Origin: Saccoglossus kowalevskii
Lineage: Eukaryota > Hemichordata > Enteropneusta > Harrimaniidae
DNA length: 29,036 bases
Assembly (NCBI RefSeq): GCF_000003605.2
Contig: NW_003138327.1
Coordinates: 202,428 to 231,463 of the forward strand
Direction: 5' to 3'
Shown: one piece after another, positions 1 to 12,100 of the stretch
Layout: every line of letters starts with the position of its first letter
Position numbering within the stretch: the first letter of the stretch is position 1
Translations under genes and position numbers: made by a program
The notes under the pieces: model-generated
Seen by the model: the letters and a program-made list of their open reading frames with translations, nothing else
Told to the model about the DNA's origin: nothing
The model's database searches: none

Positions 1-153
1 GAGTCGAAAATTTGGAGGTAAATAAAACACCGAAACCCGGCAAATAAATAGGCGGTCAAATTTTTAGAGGGGTCGAAATTTTGGAGTTTTCGCGGTGTTA
101 ATTATTCCATTTCAATGAAACTTAGTACAAAGATGCTCTAGGACAATGTACAA

Positions 154-330
154 ACCTAATTAGTTTGGGGTAAAAATCTGTTCATATTAATTCCCTAATA
201 AGCATAATAATTCATAATTTTTTGGTTCTGTTACATTGCGCAGACCTCATTAGTTTTACACTCAAATCTGGTCATATTAATTTTCTGATTTGCATAATTA
301 GTTTTCAGCTAAGTAATTTCGAATTATATT
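154..330. repeat. Diverged ~90-bp tandem duplication
   Basis: ACCTAATTAGTTT...ATCTGTTCATATTAATT (from 154) recurs as ACCTCATTAGTTTT...ATCTGGTCATATTAATT (from 244), followed in both by a gapped CTGAT/CTAAT...GCATAAT segment. Further left, positions 1-100 carry three variants of GTCGAAATTTTGGAG, so the window seems to start inside a repeat-rich block. Confidence 0.65.
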
Positions 331-3300
331 TAATGTGTCTCCAATACTCTCAGCACATGGGAGTTCTTTCTAAGCTTTCTTTGATTTTATTTATTCATCA
401 GAGCTAACAAAGTTGCGCCTAGCTTTAGCAACGCATGTCAACAACATTTTTTTGCCGGTCAGTCATATACATACAAAAAAGTTTAAAACACCCATTGCTA
501 GCACGGAAAAGGAATCAGGATGCAAAGCAAAGCTGTGTTGCTTTTCTAAAACCACTGTACAGATGATCATTATTGTTCTTACTCAATTATCTTATTATCG
601 TACTTATTCAGGTTATCTGTGTATTTCACACTCACACGATTCTAGATTTTGAATATTTATTTCCCTTGAATCCGAAAAATAGCGAATCACTGCTTTCTCT
701 TTCTACAACAAACCTTGTCTTTTATGTGTATATAGAAACTAGCAGTGCAAAGGTCAATACTGTGTAAAGTATAGCTGAAAGCAAAAACGTTCCAACAATG
801 TAACAGAAATCCTCTATACTTAAAGAATAATAGCACGGGTTGAATAGGTTCAGACATCGCTACTCTACGCTGACTGCATAGTTACACCGTCTACCGTGTT
901 GTTATAAAAATGGCTTGTTTAGACACATGTTTTTCAATGTTTTCAGGGAAACCAATTCATGGTATATGCGTGTGTGGGCTGACACTGCTTGTGATTCTGT
1001 TTCTTACTTATTATTTGATTCAAAATTGCTCCCTGTACTTTTTGTCAACAATACACAAGACTTGTTTGAGTGTCAAAGATAACTTACCAAAAAATGGTGG
1101 TCAAGACTTAATAGCTAATAGATAATTACCAATATGGTACGTTTATTTGGTTCGAAATTATTAATACAATTACTGTATTTGTTCTATTAGTAGCATAGAT
1201 GTGTCAATTGTCAAAATATGTCATATTTGAATGATTCAGCATAAAATAAATGCTCTTTCTGGCTTATGTGGACTTCTACTGAAGAGGCACGCATAATAGA
1301 GAAAATATGGTATAGAAAATTATTGAAAATTGGTGAAATTTTGGCAGGTACTATTAAAGTATCCAAGGGTTATTCTATTGAAAAATTGTATAAATGGAAT
1401 TTGTGCAATAATGTACTATTTAGTTGGACATTTTTTTTGAGTAATATTACCAAGCACTTTTTGGTTCATTCTATTGGATAGAGCATGCTCTAAATAATCT
1501 GGATATCAGTGAAGACTTGAACTTCTGTATTCCAGGGGCACCAAATTTCAAGGCCAAAATGTCTTAAAAGTGTCCTTTGATTGATTGAAAATAGTGAAGG
1601 TTGTATTCCACATCAAGGCATTCAAGGTGGGGGGACATCTATGCATTCCGTGGTCTCCATGAATTTTGAACTCTGCAAAGTTCTTTACCTCTTTGTGCTC
1701 TTAGAAGGCCCTGCTAGTGAAATTGCTTTCCCAGCTATATGTATACAACATGTACTTCAGTATAAAAGTATATTACTACACAAATATACTTATAGGTACT
1801 TATATCCAACTTGTGGATCATTATAGTAAAATACCAGCTACTTTTTTACTGTATCCATGTATGCTAAAGAATTTTTGCAGTACTTCTTACTTTCCACTTA
1901 CATTCAAGACGAGTGACCCCTCTACTTGCCCATCATTCTCATCAAAATCAAAATCTAAATGAAATTTTAATAGTGTACATATAGCTCTCCTAATCACTCG
2001 TGTTACTGTCTTCTGAGTCATTTTCAGCTCAAAGGCTATTTTCAAAAAGGCATGGTACTGATGTACTTTGCTGAGTTGTTGAAATATGCAGATGGTCCTG
2101 TACAGTACCAGCATAATACATACCGACTGTGGTGCAAGTAGCAGTAAAACAACAACTACGTTATAGCCTAAATTTAGCATTCTATGTACTAGTAGTTAAT
2201 TCTTCAAAATTTTCACCAAAATATCATTAATACTAACTATAATTAAATGCTAAATTGAAACCTGATTGGAAATAATAAAGAATATACAGAAAAAATATTT
2301 CTAATAATATATTTTGAAAATGAGGATTATGAATTGATCACATTGCTTGCATTCATCCACATACCTACATTAATCAAGTTCAAACTCAACACAAACATCA
2401 GAAATTGAATCAGACATATGCACATGCATTTGTTTTATGATTTGATTCAAAATGGCTGAATGGTAATTATTTTTAGACTAAAGATGCATCACACTTTTTC
2501 ACTACATGTATTCCCAAACTTGGTATACATACATTGTATACAATAGAACCTTAATGCACATCATCCTATTTTTTGGATTGGGTTCAAATGACCAACTGGC
2601 GGCCATTTGTATGAAATAATGTAGTTCGGATCCATATTTCTGACAAGCCTGGACTAATTAAATTCAAACTTCTCATGTCCGTCTGACATCATATTGAACA
2701 TAAGCATGTGCCGATGGCTGAATGACAGCCGTTTTATGCCTGAAAACATGAATATAACTCTTGTCATATAAATAATGCAACAATATTAAGCCTTTGTGGA
2801 ACAATATTCCAGTTATTGGTTGGATAATTTGGTTCAAATCTGTTGAATAACAAAAGTTGTTGAAATGTACGATACCATGTATTTTGAGAGATTGCATGTA
2901 CATATGCAACATACAATGTACAGCTATTTTGTTTACACATGCACTGAAATGTACTCTTTCATTAAAAACAACAGAGACCATGTTATAACATGAAATTGAT
3001 CACTACTATGCATGCATTTTTATTGCTCAGTCACCAAACTCAGAACATATGATTACAGTATTACGATGTCATTTACGGACATCCAGAAAATTCAGCACCA
3101 TTAAAAACACTCACCTTTGCCTTGAAAAAGAAAACTGTTATGAAATATTCATGACTTGTAAATGAGAACGTGATCCGACCACCTGCGGTGATTTCCTACA
3201 ATTGTACTTTTTAAAATCTATTAAAACCGAACAAGATACACTATAAAGCATCATGCTTTTTTGTCGGACACTCAGAACCTGCAGGTGATGTCTTAAAAAG

Positions 3301-3449
3301 TGGCCTAGATACAGGGCTTTTTTATTTGTTCTTGCAACATTGAGGTGTGTCAAGATATCTGAGAATATTGTTACCTAATTTTATTACTACAAGATGAATT
3401 GGTGTTTTAGTGACACTGTACATTTTAGCTCCATACCACCTACATTGTG
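331..3449. other. AT-rich non-coding stretch
   Basis: No gene can be supported. Open frames of 60-102 codons occur on both strands (for example 910-1125 plus, 1887-2180 minus, 2673-2981 minus), but none shows a recognisable domain, splice signals that extend it, or coding-like composition. The only repeat noted is at 1175-1239. Confidence 0.6.
1175..1239 (+). repeat. Degenerate dispersed repeat, copy a
   Basis: Shares GTATTTGTTCTATTAGTAGC and a TCAAAATATGTCATATTTGA...ATGATTCAG tail with copies at 20088-20139 and 27210-27291, in the same orientation. It is shorter in the middle than the 27210 copy. Class unknown: I see no Pol III box or terminal repeats. Confidence 0.5.
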
Positions 3450-3451
3450 TA

Positions 3452-3659
3452 TTGTAAAATGACTAATTTTCACTGGGTTGAAATTTCGCTGATTTACAAT
3501 ATCAGGCATATTCGGTGGGTTTTAAATTCACGGTTTTATCATTTAGATGTGTTCTATGCTAAATTTTACATATTCGCTGGGTTTTAATTAATTTAGCGCA
3601 TTTTCCAGTCAGTGACATAAGCAAAATTAAAACCCAGTGAATAATTAATCCCTTTACAG
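3452..3659. mobile_element. MITE family B, copy 1 (TA-flanked)
   Basis: A 208-bp non-coding element flanked by TA (3450-3451 and 3660-3661). Its left end reads TTGTAAAATGACTAATTTTC and its right end, reverse-complemented, CTGTAAAGGGATTAATTATT. Both arms then share TTCACTGGGTTT. The same sequence recurs at 23726-24143, where it is interrupted by another MITE. There is no coding capacity. TA target and short size suggest mobilisation by a Tc1/mariner-type transposase. Confidence 0.8.
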
Positions 3660-3892
3660 TATTTAACTATACATGTGTATATGCAATTAATTTGATGGAG
3701 GGTCCCCTGCATGGATTCTATACACTATACCCCTGTTCCCATACTCTACAAAGTGAATTCACAATACCGTATTTTCTCTATTATTTTTTGTTCATGTCTA
3801 TGTAAATTTATAGGAGTTTCTATGAACAAGAGTATGAGTGGGTAATATGCGTCTTCATTTCGACGATTACTGACTAAATAAAAAATTAAAAA

Positions 3893-3969
3893 TAATTCAC
3901 AATTAGAGTAAACCATCAACTCAGCCATGATCCATGCCTGAGTTGATGGTCTACTCTAATTGTGAATTA
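3893..3969. repeat. Long near-perfect foldback (32-bp arms, 13-nt loop)
   Basis: The arms at 3893-3924 and 3938-3969 are reverse complements with a single mismatch. They begin AATTCACAATTAGAGTA and end ACCATCAACTCAG before the loop. A transcript of either strand would form a 77-nt hairpin of the size of a small pre-miRNA, but near-perfect pairing is more typical of a recent foldback or small MITE. No target-site duplication is obvious. Confidence 0.85.
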
Positions 3970-4497
3970 GTGATGCCACTTGGCACCTCTTTCCTACATT
4001 GATCAATAAATTTGGTTGTCTTCCTAACATCTAATATCCAAACATAGAAGCAGTTAAAGTTTATAGTGTAAAGTAAAACCTGTTAAACCAAACAAAAAAT
4101 TGTCAAAGCCAAACACATCCATGTGTTTCAATTCCTATTCCTTACATGTAGCTTTATAAACGTCATAGCTAAGTTGCATGAACTTCAGCGAAGAATTGCT
4201 TTGAAAAAAGAAAAGCAAACAATTATATGAACACTTGAGGGCACTCTTTAAAAGTTTAGAGATATTTTGAAAATATTATAGTTGTACAGCTTGTTAGTTG
4301 TAGTTGCTGTTCATTTCGTGTAGATGTTTAAAGTCTTTGATTTTGTTTAGACTTTTCATACAATACATACAATTTGATGTAATAGGGTAATTTCCTGTAA
4401 ACCATTTAATTTGCACTATTTTTTATGATTTTGCAATATTATGCTTTTGTAATGACAACTGTATGGGTTTCATGCTTACTAACAAATGTAACTCCAG

Positions 4498-4575
4498 TGG
4501 GCCTCTCTCAGATTTGTTTATTTAGTGATGACATCTTCAAATTTCCAATTTTGAAAAATATTTTTGGTAAGAAAT
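4498..4575 (+). repeat. Isolated fragment of the 157-bp repeat family
   Basis: GCCTCTCTCAGATTTGTTTA followed by TGATGACATCTTCAAATTTC and an AATATTTTTGGTAAG segment matches the first half of the 157-bp unit in the same order. The rest of the unit is not clearly present. The overlapping 66-codon plus-strand frame has no other support. Confidence 0.6.
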
Positions 4576-5052
4576 TTTATTTTCAAGTTCAGTATGTACT
4601 GATGGCTTCCACTATGGGAAATTAAAATAGAATGTTAACCTAAGATTATTTTTGTTAGATTATTATCTGTCTATTATGTTATTGGCTGATTAATTAAAAT
4701 ATAGCTTTCAAAACAATGACATGTGTTTTTGTTTTTAATTAACAAAAATTGATTTTTACATCCTATAAAAACATCCAATTCACTTTTTTTCCTACTGAGT
4801 GTTTGCTCCTTGTAGTCCAGCACTGAAAAATACAAAAAAGTAGAATTTTGGGTTTCAAAGCAAAAAAAAACGTGTACAGCATCCTTAATATGCTATTCTC
4901 AATTGTGTTATTATGACTATATGGAATCCATGTCTTTAATTCACTCTGTATACAGGACCTCTTTGTTACTGTGGTCTTGTGAAGTGTACATCACTGACAG
5001 CAAAAATATATATAGGTGCTTGCTATGTATTTCTCCTATAAAGTATGTGTTA

Positions 5053-5151
5053 CAGCAATTCCAGGCACTGATTTGACGCTGAAGTAGTGCTAGATGTTGA
5101 TAACTTACTACAATAGGTTACATACTTTGTTTTCACATTTACAGAAGTTGT
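5053..5151 (+). repeat. Left terminal inverted repeat of the Tc1/mariner-like element
   Basis: About 99 bp, matching the reverse complement of 6083-6181 at roughly 95 positions. The first 60 bases match without a mismatch, and the differences lie in the inner 40. Confidence 0.88.
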
Positions 5152-5474
5152 TACAAATAGTGCAGACAGCATGTCTGCAATTTGAAGCGCCCTGGATGAA
5201 AGCTCCGCCCATAAAAGTGGCAGTACATTAGTTTTGAATTTCTCCTCCAATAAACGATCGAGGCTCTCAACTTAGTTTTGTACTTCAATTTGCGTCACAT
5301 GTTATTTCAGTGAGAGGGCGCATACAGTGGTGGCACTGAAAAGAACAATATTTTACAGAACCAGCTGATCGACTGATCATGACAGAATTATTGATCAAAG
5401 TGCATTCATTATTACTATGGAAATATCCGTATCACGTCGATGTATATAACTGAAAACCGCCTGCAACAAATGTC

Positions 5475-5889
5475 CTATAAAGACGGCATCCAGTATATCA
5501 ATAATGAAATTGAATACATAAGTAGAATGGGTGTTATTCGATTATTAGTTCTTGACGATGAGAACCAAAAGGCTGATGTGCCACCAAATAATCGCTTTAA
5601 AAAGCTTATCACTGGCAACACACGATCACACATCGGGGAGGGTTTTTGTCGAATTTCCCGTCCGTAAATGCGCGGTCGCAATGTTTTATAATATTCGACA
5701 TAGTCTATAACGTTGTCAGATTCCTGGCAGGATACTCTCGGTGGTAACAAACTGTTTGACGATATTATAAGCTGTCTGCTTTGAAACACCATTTCCATCT
5801 CTAATCTCAGCAAATGACAGTCCACGGAAATACAAATCGACAACATTTGTTCTCACTTCAACTGGTTTTTTGACTCCTTGCTTCTCCAT
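5475..5889 (-). pseudogene. Transposase N-terminal relic with paired-domain-like HTH pair, frameshifted
   Basis: From the ATG at 5889 the frame gives MEKQGVKKPVEVRTNVVDLY, then FRGLSFAEIRDGNGVSKQTA, then YNIVKQF (to residue 47), and stops at 5716. This has the shape of a helix-turn-helix of the paired/Tc1 type, with basic residues, a V-D-L-Y-F-R-G-L-S turn and S-K-Q-T in the recognition helix. A second minus-strand frame ending at 5475 takes over at about 5744-5716. It encodes ESDNVIDYVEYYKTLRPRIY followed by GREIRQ, matching the layout of the second (RED-like) half of a paired domain, where helix I is followed by a W/G-R-E-I-R element. The two halves lie in different frames, so a frameshift separates them. 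No D-D-E/D catalytic region follows. Members of this group bind their own inverted ends. This copy looks non-functional. Confidence 0.65.
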
Positions 5890-6082
5890 CGTGGTGCTTA
5901 AACAACTTGGACGAATGCCGATTTGTAGACTCAAACTACACGATGACCGACCAAAAGCGAATGAAAGACATACGCGCCTCAAAGTCTAGGTGTACCTGAC
6001 TTTGTAACAAAAATAGAAAACATTGTGGGCAATATCTGTCAATCATTCCTCTGATTTGCAGTCAATGTTTATATTTCTAGTT

Positions 6083-6181
6083 ACAACTTCTGTAAAATTG
6101 AAAACAAAGTGTGTAACCTACTGTAGTAAGTTATCAACATCTAGCACTACTTCAGCGTCAAATCAGTGCCTGGAATTGCTG
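6083..6181 (-). repeat. Right terminal inverted repeat of the Tc1/mariner-like element
   Basis: Partner of the left inverted repeat. Reading inward from 6181 it begins CAGCAATTCC. The TA at 6182-6183 is the outer target-site copy. Confidence 0.88.
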
Positions 6182-6183
6182 TA

Positions 6184-9100
6184 AAATATACTGATGATCG
6201 CATACAATGAATGTGATATCACAGCTTACCACATCTACAGTGCAGTTAAAGTGGATTCTGTGTTACACCAATGTCACTTCACACATACATGCTGAAAGTT
6301 TCACACTCATTATTTAGTTGTTAATGAGTGACTGATGTGTGTGTGGCGCCACAGTGTGTTTTGAAAACAAAATATTATTTTTTTCTTAAAATAAGATAAA
6401 CATAAGTTAAAAAGACAATAATACGCGGCCAAATACAAAACAACCAAATTTATTTTGGGGTGCATTACATAACAGATTTTAAATATTTTTGGTGACAGGA
6501 CTGCCTGTGACGTTAAATGTTCCTATTGTCTCTATTGTGTTTTTCTGTGTATTGCAAACAATACATGTGCAGTGCATTTCAATGAAGAAACATCTTTGAC
6601 ACTAAACAATTCTCACTGTTATTTGGGTGTACGAAAAAATATTTTTCAAACCAGCTCAGAAACTTACTATTATAACAATGACGTTGTTTGATTCATGGTA
6701 CCTTTATCCCCCTTCTCCAATTTGACGTTGTGATTACAAATCGTGTCGGCTCTTGATTATCTACTGCTACTTAGAAAATAATTTGTATTCAACCCTGAAA
6801 AAATTATCAGACTTTTATCAGTACAGTTTTTACTTTTGCTGCCCTCTAGTGTTGATAATATGTAGGCTGGATATATTAGGAAATATATGTATGATTACTC
6901 TATGTATTGGGTATCATATGTGAAGAAATTTGTTCTGTAACAGGGTGCTAAATCTTATATAACTGCTGGGACTGGCTTTTATTTGTCAAGCCTTTTGTCT
7001 TCCTGAGGAGGTCTGTTTCTTTGTGTACTATGCTCTGAATAACTGTCACATACTGTGAATGTTAGCCAATAGGATTGAGTGTTGTACGTACAACAAATGC
7101 CACATATGTTACCAATACAGTGACGCTGCTGTGTTTCCATTCAGGATTTGTATTCGTATGTGTAGGATATTCTGTGTCTTAGTGCTGTGTGTCGCATTGT
7201 TAGGTAGGTCGAGTGATCGTTCTCTGGGGATTCGTTTGAGTCATGGCTTAATACCTGCATGTATTTGAGATAATTACTTTGCACTGATGAACTTCAATGT
7301 CACGCAATGGTATTGATGTACAACCCAATACAATGGTGACCGTCACTTGTACATGCAGGTGGACTTGTAGTAGAGTGAGCTACGCCAAGGAATATCACCG
7401 GCTGTCATGAGAAATAAACCAGAATCTTATGAGCTACTGGATTAATTATCAGCAAACATAACCAGGCAAGTATGGTCCAGAAAGAACACATCAGTTTTTA
7501 AGTGGTGTGTGTATTCAACGCAATGGATGCCGACTCCCTCAAGATAATGCTTTATTTCACCGTTAACTGTTACTTCCTTACATCACTGGCTTTGTAGGAG
7601 TGTTTTTTTACATTAATCAAGAGTTTGTGATTGGCTCATATAATGAGAAACAGATGAATGGGTCTTCAGTGAATTGGTGCTAATTAACCTTTGTATCCAC
7701 AAGTACAAGTACTTCTGTTGTGTTTATTTTCATATCAGCAATTCCTGCACTGTTACAGTTCTATATGTTTATAGTGCCTTTGCATCAGCTATTTCATGAG
7801 GACTTGTCATCCACTCTCTGAAACTCTGTGATGCTATCACCTCTAATAGCTCATACTTTCATATGCCAGTGAGGAGATCTATCGCGTAATAACCAAGCGG
7901 TGTTCTAACATGAAGCTGTTTTATTGACAAGCACCCATGGTTGAGAATTTGACTTTTTTCCAGAGAGGTTCACATATCCGATGGAGTGTATATCCTAAAT
8001 TGTTACTGCAATATAATGCTAATTCATGATCTCAGGAACTGCAGATCACCGGGACATTTTGATCTACTGGATTTATCACATGAGGTCTGTTCAAGCCTCC
8101 CCATCTGTACGTTTTCGCAAACCATATGTTGTTTTGTTTGAACCCAAGGTCTTATTTATAAACTGTGCAATATTCTAGTCAGACAGACATTCAATGACCT
8201 GTGCTGTACCGACAATTAATGGAATAAATCACGTCGATCGAAATTTAGACGGATATAACAGTATAAGAAAAAAATTCAATCTGGGGGGAAGAATACAATC
8301 CAATAAAGTCAGATTAACTAAATGATGACTTTACAAACCAAGGACTTGTATGCAGTGAATACTGGCGGAAAAAGACAAGCTCGTTCTGTTTGCAGTCTGG
8401 ATGCTGAGAATCTACGACAGCTGTCATCTGTGCTAAGCGTGTGGGTATCCTCTTTGTTTATTATATTACCTATTACTGTTATCAAATCAATCTTGTATTG
8501 TGATTGACATCCCCTTTTATATAAAGTTGACCTGGCTAGGTGTTCTAATCTACAAATTGTATAAATTGGTTCCTCTACATGTATAGATATTATAAATAAA
8601 CAGGATAGATTAAAAAATTTATTATTCCACAGCATTTTAAAATTGATGACTTTACCTTTATAATGGCATTTCCAGAAATAATTTATTTAATTCACGCCTA
8701 GTTACTGAAATGCAAGTTGTCTGTCATTATAACCATAAATTGCTGCAAGCGTGGGAAACGTGACAATGTGGCTTAAAACACGATAAGAAAATTCTTAGTG
8801 TTGATTGGGCTTGTTTACTATGTATCTTAACATGCCTCAGTTTGTTTTTCACTAGATTGACTCGTCATTTTCAATCAACACTACATGAAGTTTTCAAATT
8901 GACGCTTGGTTGATATACGAGGCATGCTGTTTTCTGTCTCGGTGGAAACAATGTGAATTGTTTTGACTCTGTTTTTACATTGTTTTCCCAATTCTGACAA
9001 CTATCACATCTTTAGAATAAATTTACGAGCCACACCCACTCTAGTGTGTGTTTTAGTATCCCTCTTGGATACATATGCAGTGATCCTTGTCCATATACAA

Positions 9101-12100
9101 TGCAATATCTTTATGGGTAATGCCATTATTTATAGGGGTGAGCAGGTCATCACTCGTGAAGTTACAAAAACAGAAAGTCAGTGTTTCAGATGCTCGCCAA
9201 ACATTGGTAATTTTGATATTTGTTTTTTTCAAATAATTTCATTTTTGACAAATTACTAGACAACTGAACCCCTGAAAGTTTTTTAACATGTTTTGTCTGT
9301 ACAAAATTTATAGGTAATATTTGTTAGGGTTGTAGTTTTTTTATATAATATAATGCATACTAAATTTTACTAATTGTGATGGAACAAACAGGCTTAGTGG
9401 TGCTTGCTTAGATTACAGCTATCTACTGACCTTATTAGAAATTCTGAAATATGACTCTGAAAAAGTAAGAGTAGGTATTTATTGAACATTATCATTATTA
9501 TCTCCAAAACCTGAGGCCACATAGCCAGTATTGACAGAGTATTGACAGAATATATAAAATTGTGGATTTTAATTGAATTTTTTTGAAATATTAGAAGTGG
9601 AGCCATGGCCTCTATATATGGATTAGGAAATGTAATAGTGAAGTACTGTCATTAATATGGATGACTGAATTATTCATCAGAATGATATTTTTGCATTTCT
9701 AAGAGTTGACTGGGTTTCAGACATGAATGTATATGATGAACTGTATTTCACTCGTTTGAGTGTGTCATAAATGATTGACTTGACAAAAGCAATAATGAGC
9801 ACGTAAAAACCAATGCACATGTACAATTCGTCCACTTAAAATCGCTTTACTGGTTAGATTCCTGTTGTGTCTAATTACGTGACAATCCTCGATAAAGTTA
9901 ATATACAGACTTGCATTTTGCTGTACAGATCCAGCAGTACATGATATCGTCATGTTTATATAATTTTAATTTGTGCAACATTTTTAGGGATCAAGCATTT
10001 GTTATCATGGGGGTGGCTGGTGGATTTGTTGGAAAAAAGAATTTGCAAGTTCGACACCAAGAGAACATTGCATGCTGGAATTAAAATGTGGCTTGTTAAA
10101 GAAAATAAAAATTTACAGGCAAGACATTGCAAAAAAAAAAAATTACACTGCTCACACGCTTATTATTTCGAATGATTGTTCCCCTCATGCCTTTCAACCC
10201 CCTGTTTCAATACATGGTGTAGAATATGACCCAGGGTTGTATTGCAGTCTGATACATCAGCCTGTACTAACTTGCACCACATGTGTAGAGTTGCTACACA
10301 GCATAACCACCAAATTTTGCTTGATTTTGTGATTCACATGTTCATCAGGCATCACGAATTTGATGGAATTTTTTTTCAAAACGTCCTAATTTTGTTAATC
10401 AATAAAGACAAAGAGTCTAATTGTTTTTTGTTGAATTTGCTATTTTACACTCAAAATATGCCAGATAATTAGAAATGTCCCATGACTGTAGCTGCCGTTT
10501 TGGGCAAAATATCCTAAGCTAATTTTGTGGAAATTGCACCCCACTGTATACATGTATCTGAGAGGCAATCATATAATAAATATGTTAAAGCTCAAATGTG
10601 GACACTTGTACAGAAAGAACAGTTGCCTCTTAAGCAGGGCTATAGCCCCAAAAATAAAAAGTGCATGCCTGAAAACTAAATTGAAATGAGAGAATAGTCA
10701 GACTTGTATTAAATTTATTGTTGATTATCGTTATTTTAAATTACAGTAAATTTCTAATGAGCAGTGGACAGATTTGTAGAAATTTAGCCTGTCAATTGAC
10801 ATTTTTTACTGTCTAAAATGACTAGGTGGACTGTTAGCTAGCTAAAAGCCTCGCTCCGAAGGTCATCAGTTGCTTGTTTGAAAATGTTCTCACAAACTCT
10901 AGGGGGGTATACTGTGAATACTAAAAGGGATTGCTAATATCTGGGGCATCATTTTATGTATTAAACCCAGCTTTTTTTTCATGTTACAGTATTAACACAG
11001 CTGTTTTTAATGATGTCATGCGGAAATACAAACAAAATATATCAGTATTAATCTTCTGTGTCAATTCAGTCAGTATTATGATTTTTTAGTGGGATCTAAT
11101 ATTTTATTGGGCGATATAAAATATTTTCAAAATTTCCAGATATGTTATTTGAATATAGTTATAGCTTAACATCAAAATATTTACAAAGATGAATTAATGC
11201 TCATGTAGATGAACCCATATTTGGTTTGTATATATATGCATGGAGGTATAAACAGATCTGTATACGTGAAGTTTACTCCACATAATAATTACAGACGCCA
11301 GTGGTTAACAAAATGTGATGCATAGCAACGGCCCATGTATACGCTTCACTGGACCGCGAGATGTTCCCATTCTAAACCCTATTTGCATGAAGGTGTAGAC
11401 ATTTATAATTAAGTTAATTATTAATATCATTTTTAATAAATGTGTCAGTGTTGAAGTGAAGGGTAGGTGCATTTTATAGCAATTTTTTTCATTTTTTTTG
11501 CAACACTTTACTTGATTAAAAATTAAATTAATCATTTGAACGTCATAGCCCTACATTTATTTATCTGTAATTTTTTCTTAGTTTTAGACCAAAAGAACAT
11601 ACTATCCCATTTTCAACAGGTCTTGAACAATTTAGGCAGGTGTATTATGTTAAAGTTGACAAATGTTGACTGAGGGGTGTTCTTTTGATTAACAATAAGC
11701 TGTTAATATCCATAGTAACTACACTGTATGTTGTTTTTATGATTCTCAAAGCTGGCATCTGGAGAGGGTACAGAGTCGATTGTGTCAAATACGAAGCAAC
11801 ATAATTACATATTATTCTTTAGAGAATACATCCATAATTTACGAGCATGTCATTTTGCCCAGAGGCAATTTCTTTTAAATATCATGTTTATCAAATTACA
11901 TATTCTTTGCAGGACATAAAAAACAAATGTTGTGCAGTATGTTACGCTCCCTTGAGTCTCTGATAGTATAATATAAATATCTTATGTAATGTTATATAGT
12001 ATGTATATGCATGGATAGCTTCATCATTTTTTTTATATTAATTTACATGTATACATACATGTATATGAGGAAGTTTTGTTGCTAGGTTACCATTTGTGCA

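Larger units (their letters stand above)
5053..6181 (-). mobile_element. Tc1/mariner-like element with ~99-bp inverted ends and decayed transposase
   Basis: The left end (5053-5151) and the right end (6083-6181) are reverse complements over about 99 bp with about 4 mismatches. Both termini start CAGCAATTCCAGGCACTGAT when read inward. TA sits directly outside each end (5051-5052 and 6182-6183), the target duplication expected of the IS630/Tc1/mariner superfamily. The interior carries, on the minus strand, a broken transposase relic limited to the N-terminal DNA-binding region. At 1129 bp the element is too short for a DDE/D domain as well, so it is a non-autonomous deletion derivative. The high identity of the two ends argues for fairly recent mobility supplied in trans. 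Boundaries and superfamily are well supported. The named family is not determined. Confidence 0.85.

Noticed and set aside
910-1125. 71-codon plus-strand frame with a hydrophobic segment
   Set aside because: A single possible membrane segment arises easily in T-rich DNA. There is no family resemblance and no supporting exon structure.
1147-1165. tRNA-like B box (GGTTCGAAATT)
   Set aside because: No matching A box, acceptor stem or cloverleaf could be folded around it.
5050-5250. 66-codon minus-strand frame at the left end of the Tc1/mariner-like element
   Set aside because: Most of it is translated terminal inverted repeat, so it is a non-coding shadow.
5440-5667. 75-codon plus-strand frame over the transposon interior
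   Set aside because: It is antisense to the transposase relic, which has the recognisable HTH pattern. The plus-strand frame has none.
8322-8507. Possible exon (MMTLQTKDLYAVNTGG...)
   Set aside because: Its first part has plausible composition, but I found no convincing acceptor or donor and recognise no domain.
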